A stretch of 64,000 nucleotides of DNA, taken from NCBI GenBank assembly GCA_017744715.1, contig JAGIAT010000012.1:62001-126000 (forward strand). Direction: 5' to 3'. The stretch comes from Niabella sp. (GTDB lineage Bacteria > Bacteroidota > Bacteroidia > Chitinophagales > Chitinophagaceae). The notes under the pieces are model-generated. The model searched no databases and was not told where the DNA came from. It saw only the letters and a list, made by a program, of their open reading frames with translations. This document shows, one piece after another, positions 26,534 through 34,676 of the stretch. The stretch's first letter is position 1, and each line of letters begins with the position of its first letter. Both the position numbers and the translations under genes were made by a program.

Positions 26534-26994
26534 ATAACAAATTTAATAAATTCTTTGAACAAAAAAGCTAAATACAAATCGGGTGTTTCGGGTTTGAAAG
26601 TCAACTCCTTATATAACTGTTTTTCTTTTACCAGGCCGGTAATCAGAAAGTCGTTTATAAATTCGAAATAATACATTCGTAAAATCCGCTGATAAAGCCG
26701 CAACCGGTCGGGAGTGCTCCCAGTAAATACCACCTTGATATGAGGGTTTAGAAGGGTAAATGCTCCTATGATCCGGATAACTGTCGCCAGTACTTTTACA
26801 ATATCCCCGTTGTTGGAGTTTATAGAATCGTCAATTGTTCCATCTGCGCAAAGATCTCCGAAGCCCAGGTTGTAAACGTGCGGGATAGCTGTTGGCGAAA
26901 ACCCAACCACTTTTTCTATGACCAGTTTTCCGGTGCTGATAAAAGAATATCTGGTCGTTGAATTGACTTCATAACAATAAGCGGGGTGGTTCAT
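26530..26994 (-). CDS. DUF6934-like protein (154 aa)
   Basis: A soluble 154-aa protein with the pattern of the Bacteroidota DUF6934 family: MNHPAYCYEVNSTTRYSFIS, then PHVYNLGFGDL, SNNGDIVKVLATV and VVFTGSTPDRLRLYQRIL, ending in a variable helical region. The conserved blocks (YNLGFGD, NNGD-KVLATV, FTGSTPxRxRLY) suggest an active or binding site, but no activity is established to my knowledge. It overlaps the downstream 56-aa gene by ATGA. The pair is AT-rich compared with flanking genes and sits between a tRNA and relA/spoT. That is consistent with a mobile accessory cassette of toxin-antitoxin size. Confidence 0.7.
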   Translation of the reverse strand: MNHPAYCYEVNSTTRYSFISTGKLVIEKVVGFSPTAIPHVYNLGFGDLCADGTIDDSINSNNGDIVKVLATVIRIIGAFTLLNPHIKVVFTGSTPDRLRLYQRILRMYYFEFINDFLITGLVKEKQLYKELTFKPETPDLYLAFLFKEFIKFVI

Positions 26995-27240
26995 TTAACG
27001 GTGTTGAATGGTTAGCTAATTACCATGTAATTGAATCATAAATGCGATCAAAAAATAATATAATAAAACTGAGATGCGTAACTGTCTGCTGCTTAAAAGA
27101 AGCAGCGTTACTATACCCGGCGCTTCCTCAATTTTTGTTGTTTGGGGGAGATATGGCGCTGCACAGCAGAATTTCTGTAATTTTAGCAGGAGGAACGAAT
27201 CGTTAAAAGAAAACAGGAAGAGGAGTGTGTCCATTATTGC

Positions 27241-29493
27241 ATGAAAACTGTAGAGCAAAAACCCAGATATAGTCTGAACGAAGAACAGGAAAAAAAGCTG
27301 ATCATAAGGGAATACCGGTCGTTATTACGCGCACTGAAGGATAAGATCAAGCCGGGCGACAAGGATATTCTCCGCAGGGCTTTTGAAATGGCTGCGGACG
27401 CGCACAGCAGTATGCGGCGGAAAAGCGGGGAGCCCTATATCCTGCACCCGATCGCCGTGGCCAAAATCTGCATCGAGGAAATCGGCCTGGGTGTGCGGTC
27501 TACGGTATGTGCCCTATTGCATGATACGGTAGAAGATACCGATATCACCCTGCAGGATATTGAACGGGAGTTCGGATCGGAAATTTCGCGGATCGTGGAT
27601 GGGCTTACGAAGATCTCCAATGTGATTGATTCGTCTGCCTCCCAGCAGGCGGAGAATTTCAAAAAGATCCTGCTTACGCTTACCGACGACCCCCGCGTGA
27701 TCCTGATTAAACTGGCGGACCGCCTGAACAATATGCGTACGCTGGACAGCATGAAGCGCGAAAAACAGCTGAAAATTGCTTCCGAAACGGTTTATATTTT
27801 TGCACCGCTGGCGCACCGGATGGGACTGTATAGTATTAAAACCGAGCTGGAAGACCTGGCGATGAAATACCTGGAGCCGGATACCTATAAAGAGATCGCA
27901 AAAAAGCTGGCCGAAACCAAGCGCGACCGGACGCGGTATATCAACGAATTTATTAAGCCCATCAAAGAAAAACTGGAGCGTAACAAGTTTGATTTTGAAA
28001 TTTACGGCCGCCCCAAAAATATTCACTCCATCTGGAACAAGATGAAGAAGAAAGGGGTAACCTTCGAGGAGGTTTACGATCTTTTTGCCATCCGGATCAT
28101 CCTGAATTCACCGCAGGAACGGGAAAAGGAAGACTGCTGGAAGGTGTACTCGCTGATCACGGACGAGTACACACCGTCTATCGAGCGCCTGCGCGACTGG
28201 GTGAGCAATCCTAAATCCAACGGTTATGAAGCATTGCATACCACGGTAATGGGCCCGCGGGGAAAATGGGTGGAGGTACAGATCCGTACAAAACGGATGA
28301 ATGAGATTGCGGAAAAAGGACTGGCCGCCCACTGGAAATATAAGGAGGGAAGCGCCAATGAAAACCGCTTTGATAAATGGTTTCAGCAGATCCGCGAGGT
28401 ATTGTACAACCAGGATGCAGACAGTGTGGACTTTCTGCAGGATTTCAAAATGAGCTTCCTTACGGAAGAAATTTATATCTATACGCCCAAGGGCGATATT
28501 AAGATGTTGCCGGTAGGCAGTACCGCATTGGATTTTGCTTTTGCGATCCATACCGCTATTGGAGCTAAAACCATCGGCGCAAAGGTGAACCACAAGCTGG
28601 TGCCCATCAGTTATAAACTACGTAGTGGCGACCAAGTAGAGATCATCACCAGTAATAAGCAAACGCCTTCGGAAGACTGGTTGTCGTTTGTAGTAACGGC
28701 CAAGGCCAAGGCTAAGGTAAAAGAGGCGCTGAAGGAAGAAAAGAAAAAAGTGGCCGATGAAGGACGTTATACCATTCAGCGCAAGCTGGAGGGGATGGGT
28801 GTTTCTATGCAGCAGGCCAACCTGGATGAGCTGGTACAGTTTTATAAATTGCATTCGAACCTGGAGCTATTCTACCAGGTGGCGATTAAGAACATCGATC
28901 TCCGGGAACTGAAGGAGTTTAAGGTGATCGGCGACCGGATCGAATACCCGCGGCCGGTTAAGATTGTACAGGAGCATAAAATTGAAAGCCATACACCGGC
29001 ACAGAGTAATAACAAACAGGATACGGAGCTGATCATTTTCGGCGAAAGCAGCGATAAGATCATGTACCACCTGGCCAATTGCTGTAAGCCGATACCGGGC
29101 GATGATGTGTTTGGGTTTATTACCACCGGAAAGGGACTGGCCATTCATCGCACCAATTGTCCCAATGCGCCCAAGCTGCTGGCCAATTACGGCCACCGTA
29201 TTGTAAAAACCAAGTGGGCGAAGAATAAAGAAATCTCGTTCCTAACGGGTGTACGTATCATCGGTATGGATGATGTGGGCGTGGTAAGCAAGATCACGGG
29301 CCTGATCTCTGCCGAATTGAAAATAAATATTGCGGCACTAACGATCGAAGCCTCCGAAGGATTATTTGAAGGGAATATCAAAGTATACGTACATGATAAG
29401 GAGGAGCTGGATGAGCTGGTGAACCGGCTGAAGGATCTGAGCGGGATCGAGTCGGTGGAGCGGTATGATACGGAGGATTTGCCGGGAAAGTAG
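27241..29493 (+). CDS. Bifunctional (p)ppGpp synthetase/hydrolase (RelA/SpoT family)
   Basis: Controls the stringent response by making and degrading (p)ppGpp in the cytoplasm. The 750-aa protein has the full long-RSH architecture. The HD hydrolase domain has HP near 69-70 and HDTVEDTD at 94-101. The synthetase domain is at about 250-370 (YGRPKNIHSIWNKM, then SNGYEALHTTV and EVQIRT). The TGS domain is at about 415-480 (IYIYTPKGDIKMLPVGSTALDFA) and a conserved-cysteine region has NCCKPIPGD. The C-terminal ACT domain is at about 675-745. The intact HD motif implies hydrolase activity. The ATG at 27241 is the first in frame. A heptad repeat tract follows the stop. Confidence 0.96.
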   Translation: MKTVEQKPRYSLNEEQEKKLIIREYRSLLRALKDKIKPGDKDILRRAFEMAADAHSSMRRKSGEPYILHPIAVAKICIEEIGLGVRSTVCALLHDTVEDTDITLQDIEREFGSEISRIVDGLTKISNVIDSSASQQAENFKKILLTLTDDPRVILIKLADRLNNMRTLDSMKREKQLKIASETVYIFAPLAHRMGLYSIKTELEDLAMKYLEPDTYKEIAKKLAETKRDRTRYINEFIKPIKEKLERNKFDFEIYGRPKNIHSIWNKMKKKGVTFEEVYDLFAIRIILNSPQEREKEDCWKVYSLITDEYTPSIERLRDWVSNPKSNGYEALHTTVMGPRGKWVEVQIRTKRMNEIAEKGLAAHWKYKEGSANENRFDKWFQQIREVLYNQDADSVDFLQDFKMSFLTEEIYIYTPKGDIKMLPVGSTALDFAFAIHTAIGAKTIGAKVNHKLVPISYKLRSGDQVEIITSNKQTPSEDWLSFVVTAKAKAKVKEALKEEKKKVADEGRYTIQRKLEGMGVSMQQANLDELVQFYKLHSNLELFYQVAIKNIDLRELKEFKVIGDRIEYPRPVKIVQEHKIESHTPAQSNNKQDTELIIFGESSDKIMYHLANCCKPIPGDDVFGFITTGKGLAIHRTNCPNAPKLLANYGHRIVKTKWAKNKEISFLTGVRIIGMDDVGVVSKITGLISAELKINIAALTIEASEGLFEGNIKVYVHDKEELDELVNRLKDLSGIESVERYDTEDLPGK

Positions 29494-29612
29494 GAGGTTT
29501 CAGGTTCCAGGTTTAAAGTTCCAGGTTCGATCCGTTTCCTGCTTGGTGCAGTTTCAAGATTCTCAGCTCGGAGGAATCAGCTGATCGCTGAAAACTGAAT
29601 ACAGAAAACTAA
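29494..29612 (+). repeat. Degenerate period-7 repeat tract at the 3' end of relA/spoT
   Basis: After the stop codon come units TTTCAGG, TTCCAGG, TTTAAAG and TTCCAGG. The distal end (about 29579-29610) shows CTGAAAA, CTGAATA and CAGAAAA, that is, the opposite orientation. The middle is diverged. Confidence 0.7.
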
Positions 29613-29692
29613 AAGCCGGATCTTCACTTTTATATTTACAATTTTTCATTTCATATTTTAAATTCCCTGCAAGGGTTTCGCTTCCAAACCTC

Positions 29693-29700
29693 TATTTTTG
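29693..29700 (+). promoter_or_regulatory. Candidate -7 promoter box of purA
   Basis: TATTTTTG matches TAnnTTTG exactly, 36 bp before the purA ATG. No exact -33 TTTG lies at the usual spacing. Confidence 0.5.
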
Positions 29701-29736
29701 TAGCTTTATTAAAGATCAGTTTATAAAAAGTTCATA

Positions 29737-30999
29737 ATGATAGATGTTATTCTGGGTCTGCAATGGGGCGACGAAGGCAAAGGCAAGATTGTAGACTTTT
29801 TTGCAAAAGACTATGACGTGGTAGCGCGTTTTCAGGGTGGTCCTAATGCAGGACATACCCTTTACCGGAACGGAGAAAAGCTGGTGCTGCGCCAGATCCC
29901 CTCAGGTATCTTCAATGAAGGAAAAATCAACCTTATCGGGAACGGGGTGGTGCTTGATCCCATTTCGTTGGAGAAAGAGTGCGAGCAACTGACAAAGTTT
30001 GAGGGCGACCTGAAGAAAAATCTTTATGTAGCAGAACGAACCAACCTGATCATCCCCACGCACAGGGCGCTGGATAAAGCATCGGAGCTGGCAAAGGGAA
30101 ATAGCAAAATCGGATCTACGTTAAAAGGGATCAGCCCGGCCTACATGGATAAAACCGGCCGGAATGCACTGCGGGTAGGAGATATCCTCAACCCCGATTT
30201 TAAGAACATGTACGAAGCGTTGAAGGAAAAGCATTATGTGATGCTGAAGACCTATGGCTTTGACGAGGACATCAGCCAGGACGAGGCCGATTTCTTCCGT
30301 GCCATTGAGTTCCTGAAAACACTCAACATCGTTAACGGTGAATACTTTATCAACAAATTGCTGAAGGAAGGTAAAAAAGTACTGGCGGAAGGCGCACAGG
30401 GAAGCATGCTGGATGTGGATTTTGGAACCTTCCCGTTTGTAACCTCTTCCAATACGATTTCCGCCGGCGTATGCAGCGGGCTGGGTGTGGCACCACAACA
30501 TATTAAAGAAGTGATCGGGATCACCAAAGCCTATTGTACACGTGTGGGAAGTGGTCCGTTCCCCTCAGAACTGGATAATGAAGACGGCCAGCGTTTGCGG
30601 GATATTGGAAAAGAATACGGAGCCGTTACCGGCCGGCCAAGACGCTGCGGCTGGATCGACCTGGTGGCCCTGGATTTTGCCTGTATGATCAATGGCGTTA
30701 CCCAGCTGGTAATGACCAAGGCGGATGTACTGGATCATTTTGAAAAGCTGGAGGTTTGCAGCGCCTATTCCCTGGAAGGCAAAGAGATCCGGGAAGTACC
30801 CCTGCGGCTGGACCTGGCATCCTATCAGCCCGTATTTGAAGCTTTTGACGGGTGGCATACCGATATTTCCCGTGCAACTTCTTATGATACATTGCCGGAG
30901 AAAATGCAGCACTATATCCGCTTTATCGATAACTATCTGGGAGTACCTGTAAAGTACATTTCCAACGGCCCCGAGCGGGAGCAACTGATCAAAATTTAA
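29737..30999 (+). CDS. purA: Adenylosuccinate synthase
   Basis: Converts IMP and aspartate to adenylosuccinate using GTP, the first committed step to AMP. The N-terminal GTP-binding loop QWGDEGKGK is at residues 9-17. The motifs GPNAGHTL, GSTLKGISPAYMDKTGRNALRVGD and EGAQGSMLDVDFGTFPFVTSSN are all present in order, as is GRPRRCGW near the end of the IMP/GTP site. The length of 420 aa is standard. It is followed by an acidic protein gene after 85 bp, then pabB. Identification is firm. Confidence 0.98.
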   Translation: MIDVILGLQWGDEGKGKIVDFFAKDYDVVARFQGGPNAGHTLYRNGEKLVLRQIPSGIFNEGKINLIGNGVVLDPISLEKECEQLTKFEGDLKKNLYVAERTNLIIPTHRALDKASELAKGNSKIGSTLKGISPAYMDKTGRNALRVGDILNPDFKNMYEALKEKHYVMLKTYGFDEDISQDEADFFRAIEFLKTLNIVNGEYFINKLLKEGKKVLAEGAQGSMLDVDFGTFPFVTSSNTISAGVCSGLGVAPQHIKEVIGITKAYCTRVGSGPFPSELDNEDGQRLRDIGKEYGAVTGRPRRCGWIDLVALDFACMINGVTQLVMTKADVLDHFEKLEVCSAYSLEGKEIREVPLRLDLASYQPVFEAFDGWHTDISRATSYDTLPEKMQHYIRFIDNYLGVPVKYISNGPEREQLIKI

Positions 31000-31084
31000 T
31001 TCAAAAAAAATCAGTTTAAAAAATTTGGAGAATTAAAAACTTCGATTAAAATTTACATTTTCATTTACCAGATTTTATTAGGTT

Positions 31085-31510
31085 ATGGCAAAATCAAATA
31101 AGTCAACAGGAACAGACAAGAAGACAAGTGCAGGAAACGCACCTGCGGAAAAAGCATCCTCCAAATCGAAGAAAAAGGACGAGGAACTGGATGAAGAGGA
31201 CGATCTTTATGAAGATGAAGAAGAGGCGCCTGCAAAAGGGAAAAAAGGTAAGGCTTCACCGAACGAGGATGACGATGAGGAAGACTTTGACGAGGATGAT
31301 GATGATTGGGATAAAGTAGACGAAGATGAGGACTGGGATAAGGACTTTGAAGAATTTGACATTCCAAAATCGAAGTCGAAATCCGGCGGCGGTGGTAAAG
31401 CAAAAAAATCCTACGAGGAAGACGAAGAGGAGTTCAAACCAGACGAAGAGTTTGATGACCTGTTCGGGAACAATGATGATGATTTTGATGATGACGATGA
31501 TTTCAGATAG
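31085..31510 (+). CDS. Highly charged low-complexity protein (141 aa), function unknown
   Basis: A strongly polarised protein. The first ~35 residues are lysine/serine-rich (MAKSNKSTGTDKKTSAGN, then EKASSKSKKKDEE). The rest is dominated by Asp and Glu (EDDLYEDEEEAPA, DDDEEDFDEDDDDWDK, a final DDDDFR) with a short GGGGKAKK spacer. It has no hydrophobic core and is probably disordered. Similar acidic proteins occur beside purA/pabB in related genomes as far as I recall, but no function is known. It could be a histone-like, DNA-mimic or ribosome-related protein, none of which is demonstrated. A 13-bp terminator-like hairpin follows 95 bp after the stop. Confidence 0.65.
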   Translation: MAKSNKSTGTDKKTSAGNAPAEKASSKSKKKDEELDEEDDLYEDEEEAPAKGKKGKASPNEDDDEEDFDEDDDDWDKVDEDEDWDKDFEEFDIPKSKSKSGGGGKAKKSYEEDEEEFKPDEEFDDLFGNNDDDFDDDDDFR

Positions 31511-31542
31511 AAATCGAACAGGACCGTTTTTAATAAGAGACA

Positions 31543-32841
31543 TTGGGTAGTGAACGAACAGCAGGCCAAAGTTTTCCTTTAAATGACGCTGTCTTGATAA
31601 AGACAAAGGTGTTAAACTGGTTAAGACGGTTTAACACCTTTTGTTTTTTGGACTCCTGTGGTTTTCCGGATCAGCAGTTTGATTTTGTGGCTGGTGCCGG
31701 CGTAAAACGCAGGGTGGTGCTTGCAGGCACAGGCGCGTTGGATGCCTTTGAAGAATTTTTGCAGAAAAAGGATACCTGGCTGCTGGGCCATTGGAACTAC
31801 GAACTGGAAACCGGTGCCGGGCAGCACCGTTCCGGGAAGGTGGATGCGGTTGGGTTTCCCGACGGCTTTTTCTTTGAACCGGAGTGGCTGCTTTATGTAA
31901 AAGAAAACCGGCTTTATATTGAAGGGGAAGACCCGGAGCGGTTATTTAACGAATTGCTGAAGGAACCGGTGACGCCTGCTTTACCATTGCAGTTGCAGCA
32001 GCCCGTGCGCTGCCGGGTTAGCAAAGAAACCTACCTCGAAACGATCCGGCAATTGCAGGCGCATATTCATCGCGGCGATTGTTACGAGATCAATTATTGC
32101 GTGGAATTTTTTTCGGAGGCAGCCCGGATGGATCCTTTTGATGTATACCATCAACTGGCGGAACGCTCACCCAATCCGTTTTCCGGGCTTTACCGGGTAA
32201 ATGATCAATGGCTGATCTGTGCAAGTCCCGAACGGTTTTTAAAAAAGACAGGCCCACGGCTGATCAGCCAGCCTATAAAAGGAACCCTTTCAAGAACCGG
32301 TACCGATACTGCCAGCCTGCATGCGGAACGCCGGCAGTTGGCCAACAGCAATAAGGACCGGGCAGAAAATGTAATGGTGGTGGACCTGGTACGGAATGAT
32401 CTGTCGCGGATCTGCCGTGAGGGATCGGTGCAGGTGGATAAGTTGTTTGGGATTTACAGTTTTGCACAGGTGCACCAGATGATCTCAACCGTTTCGGGAA
32501 TGGTGGATGACCCGGTTTCGATGTCCGGTATTTTAAAAGCAACATTTCCGATGGGGTCCATGACGGGTGCTCCCAAGGTTCGTGTAATGCAACTCATCGA
32601 CCGTTATGAAAAAAACGCACGCGGTATTTTCTCCGGTGCATTGGGGTATATACAGCCCAACGGCGATTTTGATTTTAATGTAGTCATCCGGAGTTTGATG
32701 TATAACGCACAGTCGGGCTACCTCTCTTATAAAGCAGGATCAGGGATCACTATTTACAGCGAACCGGAACTGGAATGGGAAGAGTGCCTGTTAAAGGCCA
32801 AAGCCATTGAAGCCGTGCTGGGAGGGCTTCAGGGTATTTAA
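31543..32841 (+). CDS. pabB: Aminodeoxychorismate synthase component I (PabB-like)
   Basis: Converts chorismate plus ammonia to 4-amino-4-deoxychorismate for folate synthesis. The chorismate-binding domain is clear. PIKGT (with the lysine that marks PabB, where anthranilate synthases have PIAGT), DKAENVMVVDLVRNDL-like DRAENVMVVDLVRNDLSR, and FPMGSMTGAPKVRVMQLI are all seen. The frame has no ATG upstream of the conserved core. The TTG at 31543 is the most upstream start and keeps the conserved N-terminal segment VLNWLRRFNTFCFLD; a GTG near 31608 is an alternative. A perfect 13-bp hairpin with a T-run lies inside this N-terminal coding part. Confidence 0.85.
   Translation: MGSERTAGQSFPLNDAVLIKTKVLNWLRRFNTFCFLDSCGFPDQQFDFVAGAGVKRRVVLAGTGALDAFEEFLQKKDTWLLGHWNYELETGAGQHRSGKVDAVGFPDGFFFEPEWLLYVKENRLYIEGEDPERLFNELLKEPVTPALPLQLQQPVRCRVSKETYLETIRQLQAHIHRGDCYEINYCVEFFSEAARMDPFDVYHQLAERSPNPFSGLYRVNDQWLICASPERFLKKTGPRLISQPIKGTLSRTGTDTASLHAERRQLANSNKDRAENVMVVDLVRNDLSRICREGSVQVDKLFGIYSFAQVHQMISTVSGMVDDPVSMSGILKATFPMGSMTGAPKVRVMQLIDRYEKNARGIFSGALGYIQPNGDFDFNVVIRSLMYNAQSGYLSYKAGSGITIYSEPELEWEECLLKAKAIEAVLGGLQGI
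31605..31649 (+). terminator. Terminator-like hairpin inside the 5' coding part of pabB
   Basis: Arms AAAGGTGTTAAAC (31605-31617) and GTTTAACACCTTT (31629-31641) pair perfectly over 13 bp with an 11-nt loop and are followed by a T-rich run. It may end the purA/acidic-gene transcript or attenuate pabB. Confidence 0.65.
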
Positions 32842-32929
32842 TATTTGGGAGCGTCCGGCTCCCTTCCAAAGAACCGTATACACGGTTTGGCTGCTTATAA
32901 TTCCTGGAGTAACCACTTGCGGGGAACGG

Positions 32930-33604
32930 TTAATCATTTTCATTGGTTTTTACAAACCCATTTTCCCCGAAGCGGTACCCATGTTCCTTTTCAAGATACT
33001 CCCGGATCCCGTACATACTTTTGTCGCGCAGGTTTGCTTTTGTTTTAAAATTCTGTCGGCTTTTTTTAACGGTTTCAATGCTGATATGCAGCGCATCCCC
33101 GATCTCTTTATTGGTTTTGCCCATTACCGCCATTGCCATGATCTGGAACTCTCTCGGCGCCTTCGATTCATTATAGGAGTAGTGCTCTTTTGTTGCAAGC
33201 GTATCTTTAGACGCCTGAAAGCTGGACGTGCCTTCAAGTACATCGCTGATTACGGAGATAAGCGTATCAACGGGTTCGTTTTTATGCACGTAGCCGTCAA
33301 AACCCATTTTAATGAGCTCTTTTTTGTTGAAAGAGGCATTTGTATATGCAATTATTTTGGGTGTTTTAAACAGGTCTTTTTTCAACTGGGCACACCCTTT
33401 ATCTCCGTTCAGACCGGTTAGAATAATATCCAGCAGGATGAGGTCGGGTTGGATTTTTGTAAGGGGTTCCCGCGCACTTTCAATATTATAATACTGTCCT
33501 TTTAAGACCAGGTTCTCAAAGCGTCTTAAAATATAAGCCAATCCCTTTTGCATTACAGGATTGTCTTCTATGATCACATAACTGTAAATACGGTCTGTAG
33601 TCAT
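32930..33604 (-). CDS. NarL/LuxR-family response regulator (orphan)
   Basis: A two-component regulator of 224 aa from the ATG at 33604. An upstream in-frame start at 33649 would add 15 residues before the receiver. The receiver domain shows Asp14, the phospho-acceptor Asp59 (LILLDIIL), Thr88 and Lys108. The C-terminal LuxR-type helix-turn-helix (NKEIGDALHISIETVKKSRQNF) is at about 160-215. No histidine kinase is adjacent. In Bacteroidota such orphan regulators often pair with unlinked membrane kinases. It is convergent with pabB. Confidence 0.92.
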   Translation of the reverse strand: MTTDRIYSYVIIEDNPVMQKGLAYILRRFENLVLKGQYYNIESAREPLTKIQPDLILLDIILTGLNGDKGCAQLKKDLFKTPKIIAYTNASFNKKELIKMGFDGYVHKNEPVDTLISVISDVLEGTSSFQASKDTLATKEHYSYNESKAPREFQIMAMAVMGKTNKEIGDALHISIETVKKSRQNFKTKANLRDKSMYGIREYLEKEHGYRFGENGFVKTNEND

Positions 33605-34085
33605 TGCTGCTAAAACTAATTTTCCAAATAATTGAGGATGATCGGGCACGGAACGCCTCCTGCCGGAGGTACTTTTGTATCAATCTTTATGGGCATCTGC
33701 GCTGCCGGCATTACACCAGGGCTCCTGAAATCATTAAAAATACAGGCCGATCCTGTTGCGCGCCGTACACTGAAGGAGATACACAGCTGCCGCGTTATCC
33801 GGGAAATACCGGGCACAACCGCGGAACATTGCATTCGGTTTCCGGCAGCGGAAACACCTTCATTATTTGCAGTGGGTCCGCGCTTTTCCCAGGCATAGAG
33901 GCTGATCCTGGTAGAGGGCTTGTGATCATCTTTACGCGTAAACATGCGATTTTTTTCTACGTATCAAAGCTAACACTTAACCACGGTTTTAAAAAATACT
34001 ACTTGTAGGTATTGACAAGCGCATCACCTCATACTACTTTTACATTAGCAACCACACTGTATTATTGACGCCCAATGGGTTTATT
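33605..34085. other. Intergenic region of about 480 bp without a clear gene
   Basis: It lies between the response regulator and a divergent lipoprotein gene. Open frames of 88-134 codons on both strands lack family features and are not called. A small inverted repeat CCTCC-TGCC-GGAGG occurs near 33655-33669. The last 75 bp carry a good promoter for the lipoprotein. Confidence 0.5.
34012..34042 (+). promoter_or_regulatory. Candidate promoter of the 34.1 kb lipoprotein gene
   Basis: A TTG element (34012-34014), a 20-bp spacer and TACTTTTA (34035-34042) give a near match to the Bacteroidota TTTG-N19/21-TAnnTTTG promoter. It lies 43 bp before the ATG. Confidence 0.5.
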
Positions 34086-34607
34086 ATGAGACAATTACAA
34101 TCAACGCTGCTTTGGCGTGCCGGTAACTGTGCACGCTTTTTTCGTTTTATAACGATTTTGTTGCTGATGCTTTTATTTATGGCCTGCAGCAAGAAGGATA
34201 CACGGGTAACCGATAACGGAACGAAGAAAGATGCGGCAACGCTGCTGACTGCAGGTCAATGGAAACTGGACACCTGGACCTGGGGGATAAACCCGGCTGA
34301 TGCCAAAGGCGAAAGCGGCGCACCGGTTGTCTTATCAAGCTGTGAGAAAGATGATGCAACCCTGTTTAAAGCGAACGGAGAGGTGGTCATGGATCCCAAA
34401 ACGGTGTGCGGGGGTGATGACCCCGGTGCCCAGCTAACGACCGACAAATGGGAGTTTACCGGTGATAAGACCGGCATTATTATAGGAACAGGAACGGACG
34501 CAGTTACCTATACGATCGTGGAACTTACAGCAAACCGGCTCAAAATGAGGGAAACCTATATAGATGAAGGTGCTGCTTATGTGAGCGAAATCGTATTGAT
34601 TCATTAA
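34086..34607 (+). CDS. Small lipoprotein with lipocalin-like fold (putative)
   Basis: A 173-aa protein from the ATG at 34086; a TTG at 34065 could extend it by 7 residues. The signal ends in the lipobox LLFMAC with a following SKKD, typical of Bacteroidota surface lipoproteins. The mature part (LTAGQWKLDTWTWG ... SCEKDDATLFKANGEVVMD ... KWEFTGDKTGIII ... YTIVELTANRLKMRE) follows the pattern of lipocalin-like small lipoproteins of this phylum (L-x-G-W-x-L, then C-x-K-D-D-x-x-x-F). The ligand is unknown. It is convergent with the ABC permease gene. Confidence 0.75.
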   Translation: MRQLQSTLLWRAGNCARFFRFITILLLMLLFMACSKKDTRVTDNGTKKDAATLLTAGQWKLDTWTWGINPADAKGESGAPVVLSSCEKDDATLFKANGEVVMDPKTVCGGDDPGAQLTTDKWEFTGDKTGIIIGTGTDAVTYTIVELTANRLKMRETYIDEGAAYVSEIVLIH

Positions 34608-34676
34608 CTACGGCATCCTGTTTTGCTAAAAAAGTTTAAGGATACACTCGTACTATGTGCCTGCCTGCGATTTTGC

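Noticed and set aside
33616..33945. Possible 109-codon gene on the minus strand in the 33.6-34.1 kb gap
   Set aside because: The sequence lacks any recognisable domain, has a poor composition for a Bacteroidota protein, and overlaps other open frames of similar quality.
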